A DNA stretch of 64,000 nucleotides, from positions 20,889,313 to 20,953,312 of the forward strand of contig NC_092800.1 of assembly GCF_918797505.1 (NCBI RefSeq), read 5' to 3'. The notes under the pieces are model-generated. The model searched no databases and had not been told where the DNA came from. It was given only the letters and a program-made list of their open reading frames with translations. The stretch comes from Bemisia tabaci. Its lineage: Eukaryota; Arthropoda; Insecta; Hemiptera; Aleyrodidae. The translations under genes were made by a program, and so were the position numbers. Shown piece by piece: positions 44,029 through 55,239 of the stretch. Each line of letters begins with the position of its first letter. Position 1 is the stretch's first letter.

Positions 44029-44261
44029 CACAGTGAATCTACTCAATACGAAGAGTCGGACAAAATTTGAAAACTTTAAACGCTTATAACTCCATTTTTA
44101 TAAAACTTTGAGGCTCTGAAAATGGCTCCATTGGTTTCCTCGGTAAATTTTCTTCATGATGCACCCCTTAAAGTGTCAAATGTGACAAAATAAAGATACA
44201 AATTTGCAGTTTTAGTTCGAAATTTCATGTCCGACCGCTTTGATGCACTCGATCCACTGTG
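44029..44261. mobile_element. TIB MITE copy 10 (complete)
   Basis: Starts CACAGTGAATCTACTC, ends CTCGATCCACTGTG, with an exact 5-bp duplication CGGCG at 44024-44028 and 44262-44266. 233 bp. Confidence 0.9.
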
Positions 44262-44665
44262 CGGCGCGCCGCGAGGCCGCGACGGGCGTTATATTTTTAT
44301 AACTACGCGACGTCCCGACATTAACTCGTACACCTGGGGGGAGTCTGCAAATTAAATTCGTGCCGCGACCCCCTCTCCACCCTCCCCTCGTCCACCCCTT
44401 CCGGTTCGCTGCGCAAAATTATCCCCGCGGAAAGGTAAATCCTGAGCGCACTTCCGGTCCGGCTCCGAGCGCTTCCCATTTTCAAGTATCCTTTTTTCGC
44501 AATTTGGGATCGATGAACCGTTGCAGGGATGAGCCCTTTTTAGATAAGGACGCTTTTTTTAATCTCCTACGCAGAGGTTGATCGCCGGACTTGTGCGCAG
44601 TTTTACTGCTCACGTGATTACATCTATCACATTGTTGCAATCAGAGACAAAGAGAGATCCTTCGC

Positions 44666-45405
44666 CAGTGCTCTCATTCCATGTCCGTCAAAAGTTCCGA
44701 GACTCGGAACTTTTTTGTTCCAATAGAGATGTTGCATGTTGTGAGGAATTTGCGATCTGACTGTTAATTATTATGTAAAAGTTCGCGAGAAACACGATGG
44801 TGCCACTGTTTTACTCTGAAATTAACCCCCAAGCTCACAAAAAGCTCTCAAGTTGAGGTCAAAATGGAGGGAATATCCCACGCTATCCTGAAAGTCCACG
44901 TGTCTACACCAAGACAAACTTTCCATGCAAAGATAGGGAGCAAATACATTGACAGGGCTGCCATTTTAATTGGGGACTCCAAAACTGAAAACACGGCATC
45001 ACTGCTAATGTATGTGCTCCCTATCTTTGCATGGAGAGTTTGTCTTGATGTAGACGTGGACTCTCAGGATAGCGTGGGATATCCCCTCCATTTTGGCCTC
45101 AACTTGAGAGCTTTTTTGAGCTCGGGAGTTAATTTCAGAGAAAACCAGTGGCACCATCGTGTTTCTCGCGAACTTTTACATAAGAGTCAATGGTCAAATC
45201 GCAAATTCCTCACACATGCAACATCTCCATTTTTCCCACTCCATGGCCGTTAAAAGTTCCCGGATGCTTTTTTTATTTTTTCAAAATTTCCGAGAAAGTT
45301 CCAAAAAATGCAAAAGATTCGGAAATTTTGTAATTTCAAGGAAAAATGCAGGAGAATCTCGAAAGTTCCGGAATTTGGTACTTGTTCCGGGATATGGGAG
45401 CACTG
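44666..45405. mobile_element. HAT-3 MITE copy 2, containing F-G
   Basis: Starts CAGTGCTCTCATTCCATG and ends GGGATATGGGAGCACTG. CCGTCAAAAGTTCC blocks on both sides match copy 1. F-G copy 2 splits it. Target duplication is no longer clear. Confidence 0.8.
44722..45232. mobile_element. F-G palindromic MITE copy 2, nested in HAT-3
   Basis: AATAGAGATGTTGCATG at the left and the inverse at the right; ~225-bp arms with AGTCCACGTGTCTACACC, AGATAGGGAGCAAATAC. 511 bp, non-coding. Confidence 0.86.
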
Positions 45406-46290
45406 TTTGCTAACCTCCTGGTGATAGGTAGAAACTTTTACTTTCGAGGATTCAATACTCCCTAATGGATGGTCATAAAGTAGCGAAGTCATCAATCTTT
45501 TTTCGACTGTTGGCTCACCTAGAAGCTGGATGATGATCCAGGTGTGTGAAAGATTGGCAACAGTTATCTTGTAAGGTTTATGGGTATTTTCTTGCGAATG
45601 GATTGACATAAAATGTTTAAAGCCCATAAACCAGTAGATGCACTCCTGCGGTAAAAGTGCTCCATGATCAGGAACCAATCATGAATAAAGCTGCTAGCCA
45701 AAATGACCCCAAGCATGCTTAATAATGTTGTAACATTGATTTTTTGTGGAGAATTATTTATTTCCCAAGAGAGTAAATGTACAATGAGGGTGATTGGGGT
45801 TCGATAAGAATGAAGTGAATACCCTGTAATTTATATTTAAGAGGGCCCTGTTGTTGAAACGAAAGTGTAGCTTTCAGAGAAATTAAATCCTCGTAATATT
45901 GAGCCGCAGTTGAGTTCAACCTTCTACTTGAACCTGTACCTCCCTTATCTTTCACCTCCCCTTTTATTAAATGCCACTGTCATGCTTTTCTTGACATTTG
46001 ATTCTAAAATTGGGTCACTGAAGAGGCCCACTTGTAAAATTGGATTGGAGAGCTTTTTTTTTAAACGAGAAAGATTGGCCACCTGAAAATCGAGGTGTCG
46101 TTGTAAAGTTCGACTTCTCATAATTTCAAAAAGTTAAGGATTTCAGACAATGGGCCTTTAGTGGACAAGGTTTGACTTTCAGCACTACGCAACATGTTTC
46201 CTCTTCCAAATTTTAGAGGAACACAAATCGTATAATGGAAAGTCTGGAAGTTAACTCCTAAAGAAGCAACGGGTGTTTGTGATATAAACA
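45406..46290. other. Low-copy DNA
   Basis: No gene or repeat recognised; a few short minus-strand open frames lack domains. Confidence 0.35.
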
Positions 46291-46432
46291 CTGGCAGATT
46301 CAGAGATCAAAACTTGCAGTTTTAGTAAAAAATCTCATGCCCGACTCTCTAATTGACTCGATCCACTGTGCGGCGATGACAAGAAAAACACGTGGCTTTC
46401 CTTTCTGGAAAATGGGGGTTTTCATCCCGACG

Positions 46433-47163
46433 CACAATGGATCGCGTCGATTGGAGAGGCCGGACAAAATGTGGAAACTTTGAACGCTTATAACTCCGTT
46501 TATACAAAACTTTGAGGTTCTAAAAGTGGTCCCATTGAATTTCTCATAAAATTTTCTCTCAGAAACACCCCTTGAAATTGAATTTGTGACAAAAAAACAT
46601 CTAAAATTGAAATGGAGATGTTGCAAGTGTGAGGGATTTGCGATTTGACTGTCGATTCTTATGTGAAAGTTCGCGAGAAACACGATGGTGCCACTGGTTT
46701 TATCTGAAATCAACTCCCAAGCTCAAACAAATTTCTCAAGTTGAGGCCAAAATGGAGGGGATATTCCCAGCTATCCTGAGAGTCCACCTCTACATCAAGA
46801 CGAACTCTCCATGCAAAGATAGGGAGCAAATACATTGTCAGGGCTGCCACTTTATTTGGGGACTCCAAAACTGAAAATACAGCAACCCTGCTAATGTACT
46901 TGCTCCCTATCTTTGCATGGAGAGTTTGTTTTGATGTAGAGGTGGACTCTCATGATAGCGTGGGATATCCCCTTTATTTTGGCCTCAACTCGAGAGCTTT
47001 TTTTGAGCTTGGGAGTTGATTTCAGAGAAAACCAGTGGCACCATCGAACTTTTATATAAGTATCAAGAGTCAAATCGCAAATTCCTCACACACGCAACAC
47101 CTTCATTTGCAGTTTTAGTCAAAAATTCCATGTCCGACTCCCTAATCGACTGGATCCACTGTG
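46433..47163. mobile_element. TIB copy 8, interrupted by F-G
   Basis: Starts CACAATGGATCGCGTCG, ends TGGATCCACTGTG; flanks CGACG and CGGCG. Body resumes at GCAGTTTTAGTC after the nested element. Confidence 0.85.
46610..47107. mobile_element. F-G palindromic MITE copy 3, nested in TIB
   Basis: AATGGAGATGTTGCAAG at the left and CACGCAACACCTTCATT at the right; arms as in copies 1 and 2, with a small deletion near the right end (CACCATCGAACTTTTATA). Confidence 0.86.
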
Positions 47164-47225
47164 CGGCGATGACAAGAAAAACACGTTGCTTTCCACTCTG
47201 GAAAATGGGAGTTTTCATTCCGACG

Positions 47226-47458
47226 CACCATGGATCGAGTCAATAGGAGAGGTCGGACAAAATCTGGAAACTTTAAACGCTTTTAACTCCGTTCATACTA
47301 ATCTTTGAGGTTCTAAAAGTGGTTCCATTGGTTTTCTCCTGAAATTTCTTCTTAGAAACACCTATTGAAATTGAATTTGTGACGAAATAAACATCTAAAA
47401 TTGAAATTTTAGCCGGAAATTTTATGTTCGACCTCCTCTATTTACTCGTTCCATTGTG
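47226..47458. mobile_element. TIB copy 9
   Basis: Starts CACCATGGATCGAGTC, ends CTCGTTCCATTGTG; flanks CGACG and CGGCG. 233 bp. Confidence 0.85.
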
Positions 47459-47644
47459 CGGCGACGACAAGAAAAACCCCCTCGGCTCCGGCACGTCGGG
47501 CTTTTTGCAAGCGTTTTGCGCGAGCGGGAACGGCGACCGCGCGACCACGTACGTAAGAACAAATCCGGGAGCGAGACATAACTCACACCGCACTTCATTA
47601 TTCAAATAACAACCAAAAAGCACTCGCGAAGTGAGTACTTTTTA

Positions 47645-47669
47645 CCCCCCCCCCCCCCCCCCCCCCCCC
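47645..47669. repeat. Poly(C) run, 25 nt
   Basis: Uninterrupted C run on the plus strand between TTTA and GACGCGTGG. Confidence 0.95.
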
Positions 47670-47820
47670 GACGCGTGGTCTCCGAGTGGGGATCCCTGAT
47701 ACGTACCCGTACCCCGCCGCGCGAATGCATTTTCATGCCCTCGACGACACGCCCTTTAACATCCCTCGAAGCAGCGTTGTCGGATTTTAGAGGTCGCCGT
47801 GTTTTTTGAACGACCCCGTC

Positions 47821-48501
47821 GAGAGAAATAAATGGACATATTCATGATAAAAGGAACTACGGCCATTGGGTTTACGTTTTACATGGTCCCTTTTAGCGTA
47901 AAAACTTCTAAATTAGAAGTGGGTCAGTCGAGAAATAAATGGACATATCCATGCTGAAAGGAGCTACGTAACACACGTTAAAGAAACTACGTGCGTAGGG
48001 TTTACGTGTTACATACTTCCTTTTAAAAACTTTACAAAACTTTACAAAAACTTCCAAACTAGAAGTAGGTCAGTCGAGTTATAAATGGATATATTCATGG
48101 TAAAAGGAACTACGTGCATAGGGTTTACCTGTTACAAAGTTCCTTTTAGCGTAAAAACTTCCAAATTAGAAGTGGGTCAGTCGAGAAATCAATGGATATA
48201 TTCGTGCTAGAAGGAACTACGTGCGTAGGGTTTACGTGTCACATAGTTCCTTTTAGCATGAAAACTTCTAAATTAGAAGTGGGTCAGTCGAGAAATAAAT
48301 GGACATATTCATGCTGAAAGGAACTACGTGCATAGGGTTTACGTGTTACATAGTTCCTTTTCGCATAAAAACTTCCAAATTAGAAGTGGATCAGTGGAGA
48401 AATAAATGGACATATTCATGCTAGAAGGAACCACTTGCATACGGTTTACGTGTTACATAGTTCCTTTTAGCATAGAGACTTCCAAATTAAAAGTGGGTCA
48501 G
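47821..48501. repeat. Tandem array of six hairpin-forming units, 107 bp
   Basis: Units start at about 47821, 47931, 48076, 48183, 48290 and 48397. Each has AATAAATGGACATATTCATG, a hairpin made of AAAGGAACTACGTG and ACATAGTTCCTTTT, then CTTCCAAATTAGAAGTGGG and TCAGTCGAG. Four units are ~107 bp; the second is expanded to ~145 bp by internal repeats (ACTTTACAAA twice). Non-coding. Confidence 0.92.
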
Positions 48502-48565
48502 GTTACGCAGTTGAAAAACGGAGTGAATTTCCGAGGTGAATCTTAACATGGAATCTATATTCATG

Positions 48566-48845
48566 GCCCAATTGAAGTGCGAAACCGCGTATCTCCATTT
48601 TCGATGTCGCAAACTTCCTCTCGTAGTTCTGTTTTCTTCGAAAAGCAACCAGTCGACGTAATTTCTTGAAACCCCCTTGATGTTTCCTCTCTGTCAGCAG
48701 AATATTCTCAAGATGTGAAGATTGTTTGTTTCTGTTTGAAAAAATGAAATAGGAACAGAAATTTTGAGCTGCCGCGTTAGAGGTGCATTGTTTTGTACTT
48801 TGCCCATCGATATCGCGAAGTGAGTTGCGTGGTTTTGCAGCTTTG
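48566..48845. mobile_element. F-U repeat copy 2
   Basis: AAGTGCGAAACCGCGTATC, TTTTCGATGTCGCAAACTTCC, ACCCCCTTGATGTTTCC and CAGCAGAATATTCTC align to the copy at 15.68-16.05 kb. The right end GTTGCGTGGTTTTGCAGCTT is an inverted match to the left end. Confidence 0.65.
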
Positions 48846-49179
48846 CCGTAGATATGTTTAAATTTTGGAAGAAGTTGTTTTGTTTTAATAGAAAAAGGTC
48901 GTAGTTAAGCGCGGCACGAAGTCGGAGTCCAGACTAGACGTCTCATTTCGCCCCCAATTTTGATGATCCATCAAGCACATCCATAAAGCACGATTAGTGG
49001 CATCAAAGAGTCATGTGAGTTTGAGAGCCTTTTTATGTGGTTATTTTTTTCTTTTCCACATATCAACGGTATTTTTACGCAAATGTCTCAGTTTGATATC
49101 GTCGTGAAATTGAGGTTATTCTTATACGCGCAAGATTAGGCAATGAACACATTATTCTAACATACTCTGAAATATACAG
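48846..49179. other. Low-copy DNA
   Basis: No gene or repeat recognised. Confidence 0.3.
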
Positions 49180-49417
49180 TGTCAAGAATCGAGGAGTGAA
49201 ATTCGATGCTGGAAACAGTGCCCATAATGAAAATAAAGTGAAATTAGCACCATAAAAACGTATCGACACTCCGGAAAGAGAGTCAATTTCGCGCCGTAAT
49301 AAGGCGTTCCGTAAGGAGAGGTGATTCTGCTCCGCATTCATTTCACTCGGGGTTTTTTGGCACTAGGTATACATACGGATTTCGGCACAGAATTTACCTC
49401 CAAAATGTTTAACAGTG
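49180..49417. mobile_element. F-CC element, uninterrupted copy
   Basis: AGAATCGAGGAGTGAAATTC, GTGAAATTAGCACCAT, CGACACTCCGGAAAGAGAG then CTGCTCCGCATTCATTTC, CTCGGGGTTTTTTGG, CGGCACAGAATTTACC. This is the empty-site reference for the nested copy at 29-30.5 kb. Confidence 0.65.
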
Positions 49418-49435
49418 TAGAAAATTGCGGCCAGA

Positions 49436-49733
49436 GACAGGAAGGCGAGGCACAGGCGCTTTCGGTTGACGCAGTATCAGTAACGGCGCTAGGATACAAC
49501 TATTCGTACTCGAGGAGTTGTCCTCATTGCATAAGCTAAAAATCGAAGGCGCGTTTGTTTTCCAAATACTCAAAACAAGATGCTACATGCTAATTGCTGG
49601 CCATCTTTCACTCACGGTGTTAAAAGGAGTATTTTTACCGTCTGTTATCTTTTATTGGGGGTGGGTCCTCTTAGTATTCACTTGGTTCATACCGTAGACG
49701 ACGCTTCCTGGCCCATTTTTAAAAAAAAAAAAA
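49436..49733 (+). mobile_element. Family V element copy with A-rich tail
   Basis: GCGCTTTCGGTTGACGCAG, AACGGCGCTAGGATACAAC, ATTCGTACTCGAGG, AAGGCGCGTTTGTTTTCC, GTATTTTTACCG and GGTTCATACCGTAG, ending in TTTTTAAAAAAAAAAAAA. Matches 52.61-52.89 kb over ~285 bp and, in reverse, 55.24-55.45 kb. SINE-like by its A tail, but no clear pol III promoter was found. Confidence 0.6.
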
Positions 49734-49735
49734 AC

Positions 49736-50133
49736 CGCTCATGAAAACTCGATGCTTTGCGTGATTCACATCGCGCGCTGAACGTTATCATGACAGCCTC
49801 TGCGATATAAAAATCTGGCAACCTCAATCTTTACGCTTTGGCTCAGCTAGAGCAAATTGCTTATAGTTTGAGCAACACATGCTGGGAAACGAACATTGCT
49901 CGATTGAGGAGCTTGCTGAAACCGTTGTAGTGCGCGAATTGACTCACGTAGAGCTTTGAGTTTCTTGTGAGCGGGCAGTTCAAATTCCTCGTAACCAATG
50001 TGAAATAAAAACGGTAATATCTTCGTCAGGAGTTAGTTTCAGTAATTTTCATTGCGCAAATCTTGTTGTACGTGAAATTTTGGTCAGGCAACATGTATCA
50101 GAATGCTTAACTTCGTACCTTATCTAGTGGTGC
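49736..50133. mobile_element. F-S copy 2, left TIR missing
   Basis: CCGCTCATGAAAACTCGATGC at the left through to CTTCGTACCTTATCTAGTGG at the right, aligned over ~400 bp with 10.13-10.53 kb. It abuts the A tail of family V, which replaced the left end. Confidence 0.75.
49781..49999 (-). pseudogene. Disabled F-S exon copy
   Basis: The frame starts IGYEEFELPAHKKLKALRES and matches the exon at 10174-10395 residue by residue with about ten substitutions. It carries an in-frame TAG (49847-49849), the terminal stop is changed to CAG, and the acceptor AG is AC. Broken. Confidence 0.6.
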
Positions 50134-50810
50134 ATTCTTTGATATCAAGGGTAAGGGCCAGTCCAGATTCTTTTTTCCTTCTTTTTTGGCGGCTACACCT
50201 GTTCTGGCCGCAATCGGAACTCAACGTGGCACCCTCGTGCCGGGTACAAACTTCCGAAAGTGTCATCCTTGATTTATAATAACTTCCAAAGTGAGTGGCG
50301 CGGTTTTATAACACCTCCCTCTCTTTTTTTCCGGGCTGCTCTCGCTTCCGTTATCAGCTCCGCGAGTTTGCTTAGCTGAATTTAATGCCGCTCGTTCGAA
50401 ATCATCCCCGACACGTCGCCTCCGACTGGAAGTTCCGCCATTTCCTTGATATACGAGACATTTATGGATGGACCCGCGTCCACAATTTCGATTCCTGAAC
50501 GGGATACCTCGAGAGTCGAGGTGCTTCAACTTCGACGATTGGAAAAACGATTAGACGCCTCTTTTTTACGAGTCCAGCCCGACAGGAGTGAGCCAAATAA
50601 CTTTGAAATGGTGTGTATTTTGTAATGTACAAATTGGAAGTAGCACTGGTTAAAATGACTTCAATCAATATCAATCAAGTCCGATTTTATGAGTAAATTT
50701 AAAGATCTTATCTTTAACATCCTGTGCGTTACATGTTTAAGTCGTTAGAGATACATAACATACTCACGCCGTAATTCATTTTATCAACATTTCAGTCGGT
50801 CGCTTCCGAC
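50134..50810. other. Single-copy DNA
   Basis: No gene or repeat recognised. Confidence 0.3.
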
Positions 50811-50814
50811 GAAT

Positions 50815-50936
50815 GGACGTATTTCTGCCAAACGGAACTATGTGCATTAAGACATGAGCCCTGAGACCCATATGGAAACATGCATAACAGGGCTCACGTC
50901 TTAATGCACATAGTTCCGTTTGACAGAAATACGTCC
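50815..50936. mobile_element. F-B MITE copy 2, near-perfect hairpin
   Basis: GGACGTATTTCTGCCAAACG to CGTTTGACAGAAATACGTCC; arms of ~55 bp (AAGACATGAGCCCTG, CAGGGCTCACGTCTT) leave a ~16-nt loop. 122 bp, immediately left of F-O copy 3. Confidence 0.88.
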
Positions 50937-50939
50937 AAA

Positions 50940-51213
50940 TGATCCGCTTTAAGCAGATAGGGACGAAGTCACATCAGGCACACACATTGCCAAATTTCAT
51001 CGAACAATTTTGTTTTGGAATTGGCGATTGTATAGATTATTTTAAAAATTTCAAGGAATTGCTTCAAGAAGTGAAGAAAGTGCTTCAAGTCACAGACGAA
51101 ATTCCTTGAGATTTTTTAAAGAGTCTACACTACCGTTCTATTGTAAAAAATAAATTATCGGATGAAATTTGGTAATAGCTGACGTGGCTCGGTTTCCTTT
51201 CAGCTTAACACGT
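50940..51213. mobile_element. F-O MITE copy 3
   Basis: GATCCGCTTTAAGCAGATAG at the left, TTTCCTTTCAGCTTAACACG at the right; inner TTTCAAGGAATTGCTTCAAG and its inverse. 274 bp. Confidence 0.75.
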
Positions 51214-52606
51214 GGCTCAAATTTTGTTCAAATGTTTTTAATTATTATAGGATTTTTTGTCTCTTGGCACACTACATCAAACTGGAATCCATTTTAGTTT
51301 TTTTTTGTCCAAAGTAAATTGTCATTGTACGTGATTTTAAGGCTATTGAAAAATACAGTCCAAATATGGGCTGACCTATCCCTGCTGATTTCAACCTCTG
51401 CTCCTTCTTTCCTACTATATTAATCGAAAATCAGTAGCAGAAGATCTTTCAGAATTTAAATAGAAAATGAAAGAATAATCTATTTCAGGAGTCAATTAAA
51501 GCGCCTTTTAAAGCGTTGCAACTTTTACCGGAAAGATGCCGATGATAATGATGATATATGAATAATGGGTCAAGTAGTCTTCCTCGTTAAACTACGATTA
51601 GGTTCTGAATTAGATCATCCAGCATGTTCCCCATCAGACATTATTAATTACACATTGAATTGCTCCCCCTCCCTCGCAAAATACATTTTGAATAATGATA
51701 TACCATTATTAAGGGTTGTTAAACATATTTTATCTCCGGGTGCCATCGTAGTTTTTCTCAGGAGTAACTGGCAACTCAGTAGACTGTGCAGGGCACCCAC
51801 TTGTCTTTTTGAAAGATGTCAAGCCTCGACTGCACATAATTCAGAGTTTGTCGCCTTTTTCTTTATTAGCACTCCCCCCTTCTTTTCCCCCTCCTCCCCC
51901 TCTTTATTCTTGAGCTCGTGCCCTGCAGACTCCGAGCTTGTCTCATCTTCTTCCATCCGATTTTAACTTTAAGTAAGCATTTTTCTCGCCTCTCTCTCCG
52001 GTTGCAAACCTTATTGACTTAATGATTCGTCACGGTTGCCAGATGAACTGCATTTTGTAATTAGGAATTACTCTTTCTGACTCATCCATAAAAGCCTCTA
52101 TCTACATAGAAAAACATACGTTTTTTTTTTTTTATGGAAATGAGCCAAAAATATCAACGTTACCCAAGTCCGAAAATCATGCATTAAGAGCCACGGAACT
52201 CGCGAGATTTGTATGCAAAGGGAAAAATCGCTATCCTATAGGGATAATTTCCCTTGTCGAAGGGTAAACTTCAATCAGATAGGGACTTATGAAAAAGAAA
52301 TTCATCACAAGGAAGCAAGGTTGTTTTTTGTTATTAAGTATATGAGAGAGCTCCATCGTCACGAAAAAATGCTCTCTCGTTGCAATAAGTATTTTCTTCA
52401 TGTATTACGAGTAAGTATTGCACTCATTGCAACAGAAAACTGGGTTAAAGCGGTTTCCTTGCGTTTATAGATTCCATTTATTTTTTTTTTTTTTTTTTTT
52501 TTGTAAAACCGGGAAAATTTTTTGGAGAGAAATATGTGTATGTCAAGTTGGACCAAAAATTCCGTGCGTCTTTCGCAAATCCAGAAACCCAGGGACAAGA
52601 AGATTA
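51214..52606. other. Low-copy DNA
   Basis: A 133-codon open frame at 51565-51966 (plus) has no domain and a Ser/Pro-rich tail from a pyrimidine tract. Poly(T) runs occur at 52121-52132 and 52481-52502. Confidence 0.35.
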
Positions 52607-52609
52607 CGA

Positions 52610-52893
52610 GGCCCCAGGCGCTCTCGGTTGACGCAGCATCAGTAACGGCGCTGGGATACAACTATTCGTACTCGAGGTGTTGTCCTCATTGTATAAGCTT
52701 AAAATTGAAGGCGCGTTTGTTTTCCCAATACTCAAAACGAGGTGCCATGTGCTAGCCATGTATCACTCGCAGCGGCTTGGTGTTTGAAAGAGTATTTTTA
52801 CCGTTCGTTATCTTCCACTGGGGGGGGGGGGGGGGGGGCTTGGTTCTCACGTGGTTCATACCGTAGAGGCTTCCTGGCTTGTTTTTAAACAAA
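52610..52893 (+). mobile_element. Family V element copy
   Basis: Aligned over ~285 bp to 49.44-49.73 kb (GCGCTCTCGGTTGACGCAG, AACGGCGCTGGGATACAAC, GGTTCATACCGTAGAGGC). Contains a ~19-nt G run at 52820-52838 where the other copy has only a short one. Confidence 0.65.
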
Positions 52894-53840
52894 TCTAAGA
52901 AACACGGGATCATCTAGAGATTATTACGTGCCAAAACCTGCAGAAATTATGGATGGAAATTGGCCCAGTTGATGTTAACATCAAACTATAACTTAAATAC
53001 TAAGATGTATCATTAAAATGAGAAATTTAGAAATTTAGTGACGGAATATTAAAAAAACTGGGTCATATTTTAAAAATTTAAAAATAATGCACTCTTCTAT
53101 AGTTAATTTTGTGCAATATATCGACAAATTTTGAATTTGGTCTTACCCCGCGAGCGGATTATAACAAAAAAATACAATTTTTGGGAATTCTGATGATTCA
53201 ACCGCAGCAGAAAAAGATTCTGAGTTATACGTATTTCAATAACTCGGTACCATGCCGATAATTAAATCCTCATAAACAGGGCAAGAACAAGCTTAATTGA
53301 CAAATCTTTACATGTTCGATTGGAAGAATTAAGTAACATCTTGAAATCGATCAAACTATATGATACAAAGTATGAAATATCGCTAAAACAGTGTATTTCT
53401 TATTTTCTGAAAACTCGACTCCTGGCGTGATGGATGCTTTCAGGTATATGAAGTATCACGCTGGAATAGAGGTGGATGTAGCAATTTGGAAACACCAGCT
53501 CTCCTCCGTTTGAAATTTTGTTGATCAATCGACCCTTGTTGGAGCACCTGACCCCTCTGAGAATCGACACATTTCCATAGGTTTAAATAGGGGGAAAACA
53601 ATATTGACAATTTGCTGGATCCGCCAAAGTGCCGGAAAAAGAGTCCAGGCAAGAATCAAGTTCTCAAAAACTGGAGAAGAATGTATGTACTTCTTCAACA
53701 CATCTCCATATGTCCAATTGGAGATATGAAGTAACATCTCACAAGCAATCATTCTATTTGTTTGAAAATATGAAATATCGTCACAGAAGCTAGTACGGTT
53801 CTTGTTTTTTGAAAACTTGACTCTTCGTTGGTTTTGAAAT
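52894..53840. repeat. Low-copy DNA with a diverged duplication
   Basis: About 53300-53425 and 53700-53835 share ATTGGA, GAAGTAACATCT, TATGAAATATCG and TTTTTTGAAAACTTGACTC in order. No gene supported. Confidence 0.45.
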
Positions 53841-54193
53841 CAATTGATGTTCTACTGCACAAGGTTGACGCTGGTGCAATCCAAAAAGAACCCGTGAGAG
53901 GTAAAGATGAAAATTGATCGGTGAAGCGCGAGGGTGCTTGGAAGTTGGGCGCTGGAGCAGGCGACGGAAAGGGTTGAAAAAAATTGGGCGGAGATGGCGG
54001 GCGCGGAAGCTGCAGCTGCCCGCTCTACGGTTGTCAGATCAGCCGTGTCACGCGGATTTTACTAACGTGCAACGGGTTGATTTTCTTATGACATTTGGGA
54101 GGAAGACCGAACGAAGAGTAAGCAAAAGGAAACGGGAGGAATTATCGGGCCTGGTTTTTTCTGCCTACGGCTGTTCCGTCTCCGTTGCCAGAT

Positions 54194-54594
54194 CAGTGGC
54201 GTGGCCTGCTTTGCGATATATCGATTGACCTGTCATTTAAACCAATGGAAAAGGATCGATTAACAGGGTGTCTATACCGGACACCTTCATATTCGATTCT
54301 TTACCACAACTTTAAATGGGGGAAATTGTCACCTTCGGCCAAAGTATTACAAACGTCAAAATTTTTGCCGCCACTTAATTTTTTTACAGAGAAATTTTTC
54401 AACGAAGCTGTCCGAAAATTTCACTGAATTTTCATTGTGCTGCCGATAATTTCAGTGAAAATTTCAAACAAAAACAACCAACAATTTCTCTGTACAGAAA
54501 TAAAATAGCGGCGAAAATTATGGATTGTCGCATGTGATACTTTGGCCGGAGGGTGACGAAATATCGATGACCGATCATTTACGCCTCGCCACTG
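54194..54594. mobile_element. HAT-1 MITE copy 5, containing F-R
   Basis: Starts CAGTGGCGTGGCCTGC, ends CGCCTCGCCACTG; flanking octamers TGCCAGAT and TGCCGGAT match 7 of 8. F-R copy 2 interrupts it at 54328-54557. Confidence 0.88.
54328..54557. mobile_element. F-R MITE copy 2, nested in HAT-1
   Basis: GTCACCTTCGGCCAAAGTAT at the left, ATACTTTGGCCGGAGGGTGAC-type right end. GAAAT lies on both sides of the insertion. The core CAACGAAGCTGTCC matches copy 1. Confidence 0.82.
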
Positions 54595-55239
54595 TGCCGG
54601 ATGAATTTTATATTGAGGACGGTAAATTAAATCCATGATGCCTGGGACCGAAAATATCTGTAAACAACCGGGAAGCAAGCAGGAATTGAAATATTTAAAG
54701 GAAAATCAGGGAAAAATCAAGGGATCTGCTCCAGGAACCGGGAATCTCTTCTTCTATTGCTTGGAGACCGTTTTTTTTTCTCCTCAAATTTGTCGGGAAT
54801 TTTAAGTTCCCAATGTTATTAGGTTTACGTAAATGCACCCAAGCCGCCATCATTGACCTCTAGAATGACATACTTGAATTTTCAAATCGGCGTAATGATA
54901 TGAGAGCTTTTATTGATAAGATAAAATGAACATCAGAACGCTCTTAGAATTAAAAATTTGAATGTGCACAGAAAAATCGGCTGAAAGAGAAAAAATTTGA
55001 TGTTCATGTTTGGAATTCTAGAAATTTTATCAGCAAAATTCCGGGAAATTGGAAGAAAACTTTGGTTTTGCATAAGAGAATGAGCTTCTAATAATCAAGG
55101 AAAACAATAAGCATCATCAAGAATTCTAGACATAATGCTCTCTACGATACTATTTACTTGAGCTTTTTGAAAAATAACCCAGAAAGTGGCGGGTGGCCCT
55201 TTGAGAGCGCGAAGCATCCTCTGAGGTATGGGCCACGTA
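54595..55239. other. Low-copy DNA
   Basis: No gene or repeat recognised. Confidence 0.3.

Larger units (their letters stand above)
46300..47480. repeat. Array of three TIB copies with a shared ~60-bp spacer
   Basis: A right-half copy (46300-46370), a full copy (46433-47163, split by F-G) and a full copy (47226-47458) are separated by a near-identical spacer with GGCGATGACAAGAAAAACAC, CTGGAAAATGGG and TTTTCATTCCGACG. The shared spacers show that the array grew by segmental duplication, not by independent insertions. Confidence 0.85.

Noticed and set aside
44864..45253. 129-codon frame with apparent conservation at 31.4 and 46.7 kb
   Set aside because: The conservation comes from the F-G palindrome; frames on both strands are equally open and contain no domain.
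47821..48501. CRISPR array
   Set aside because: Regular repeats, but whole units are similar with no unique spacers, and the context is a eukaryotic genome.
51565..51966. 133-codon plus-strand gene
   Set aside because: No domain; the C-terminal part is a translated pyrimidine tract; no splice or start context.
53914..54228. 104-codon Arg-rich frame
   Set aside because: Its end lies inside HAT-1 copy 5 and it has no domain.
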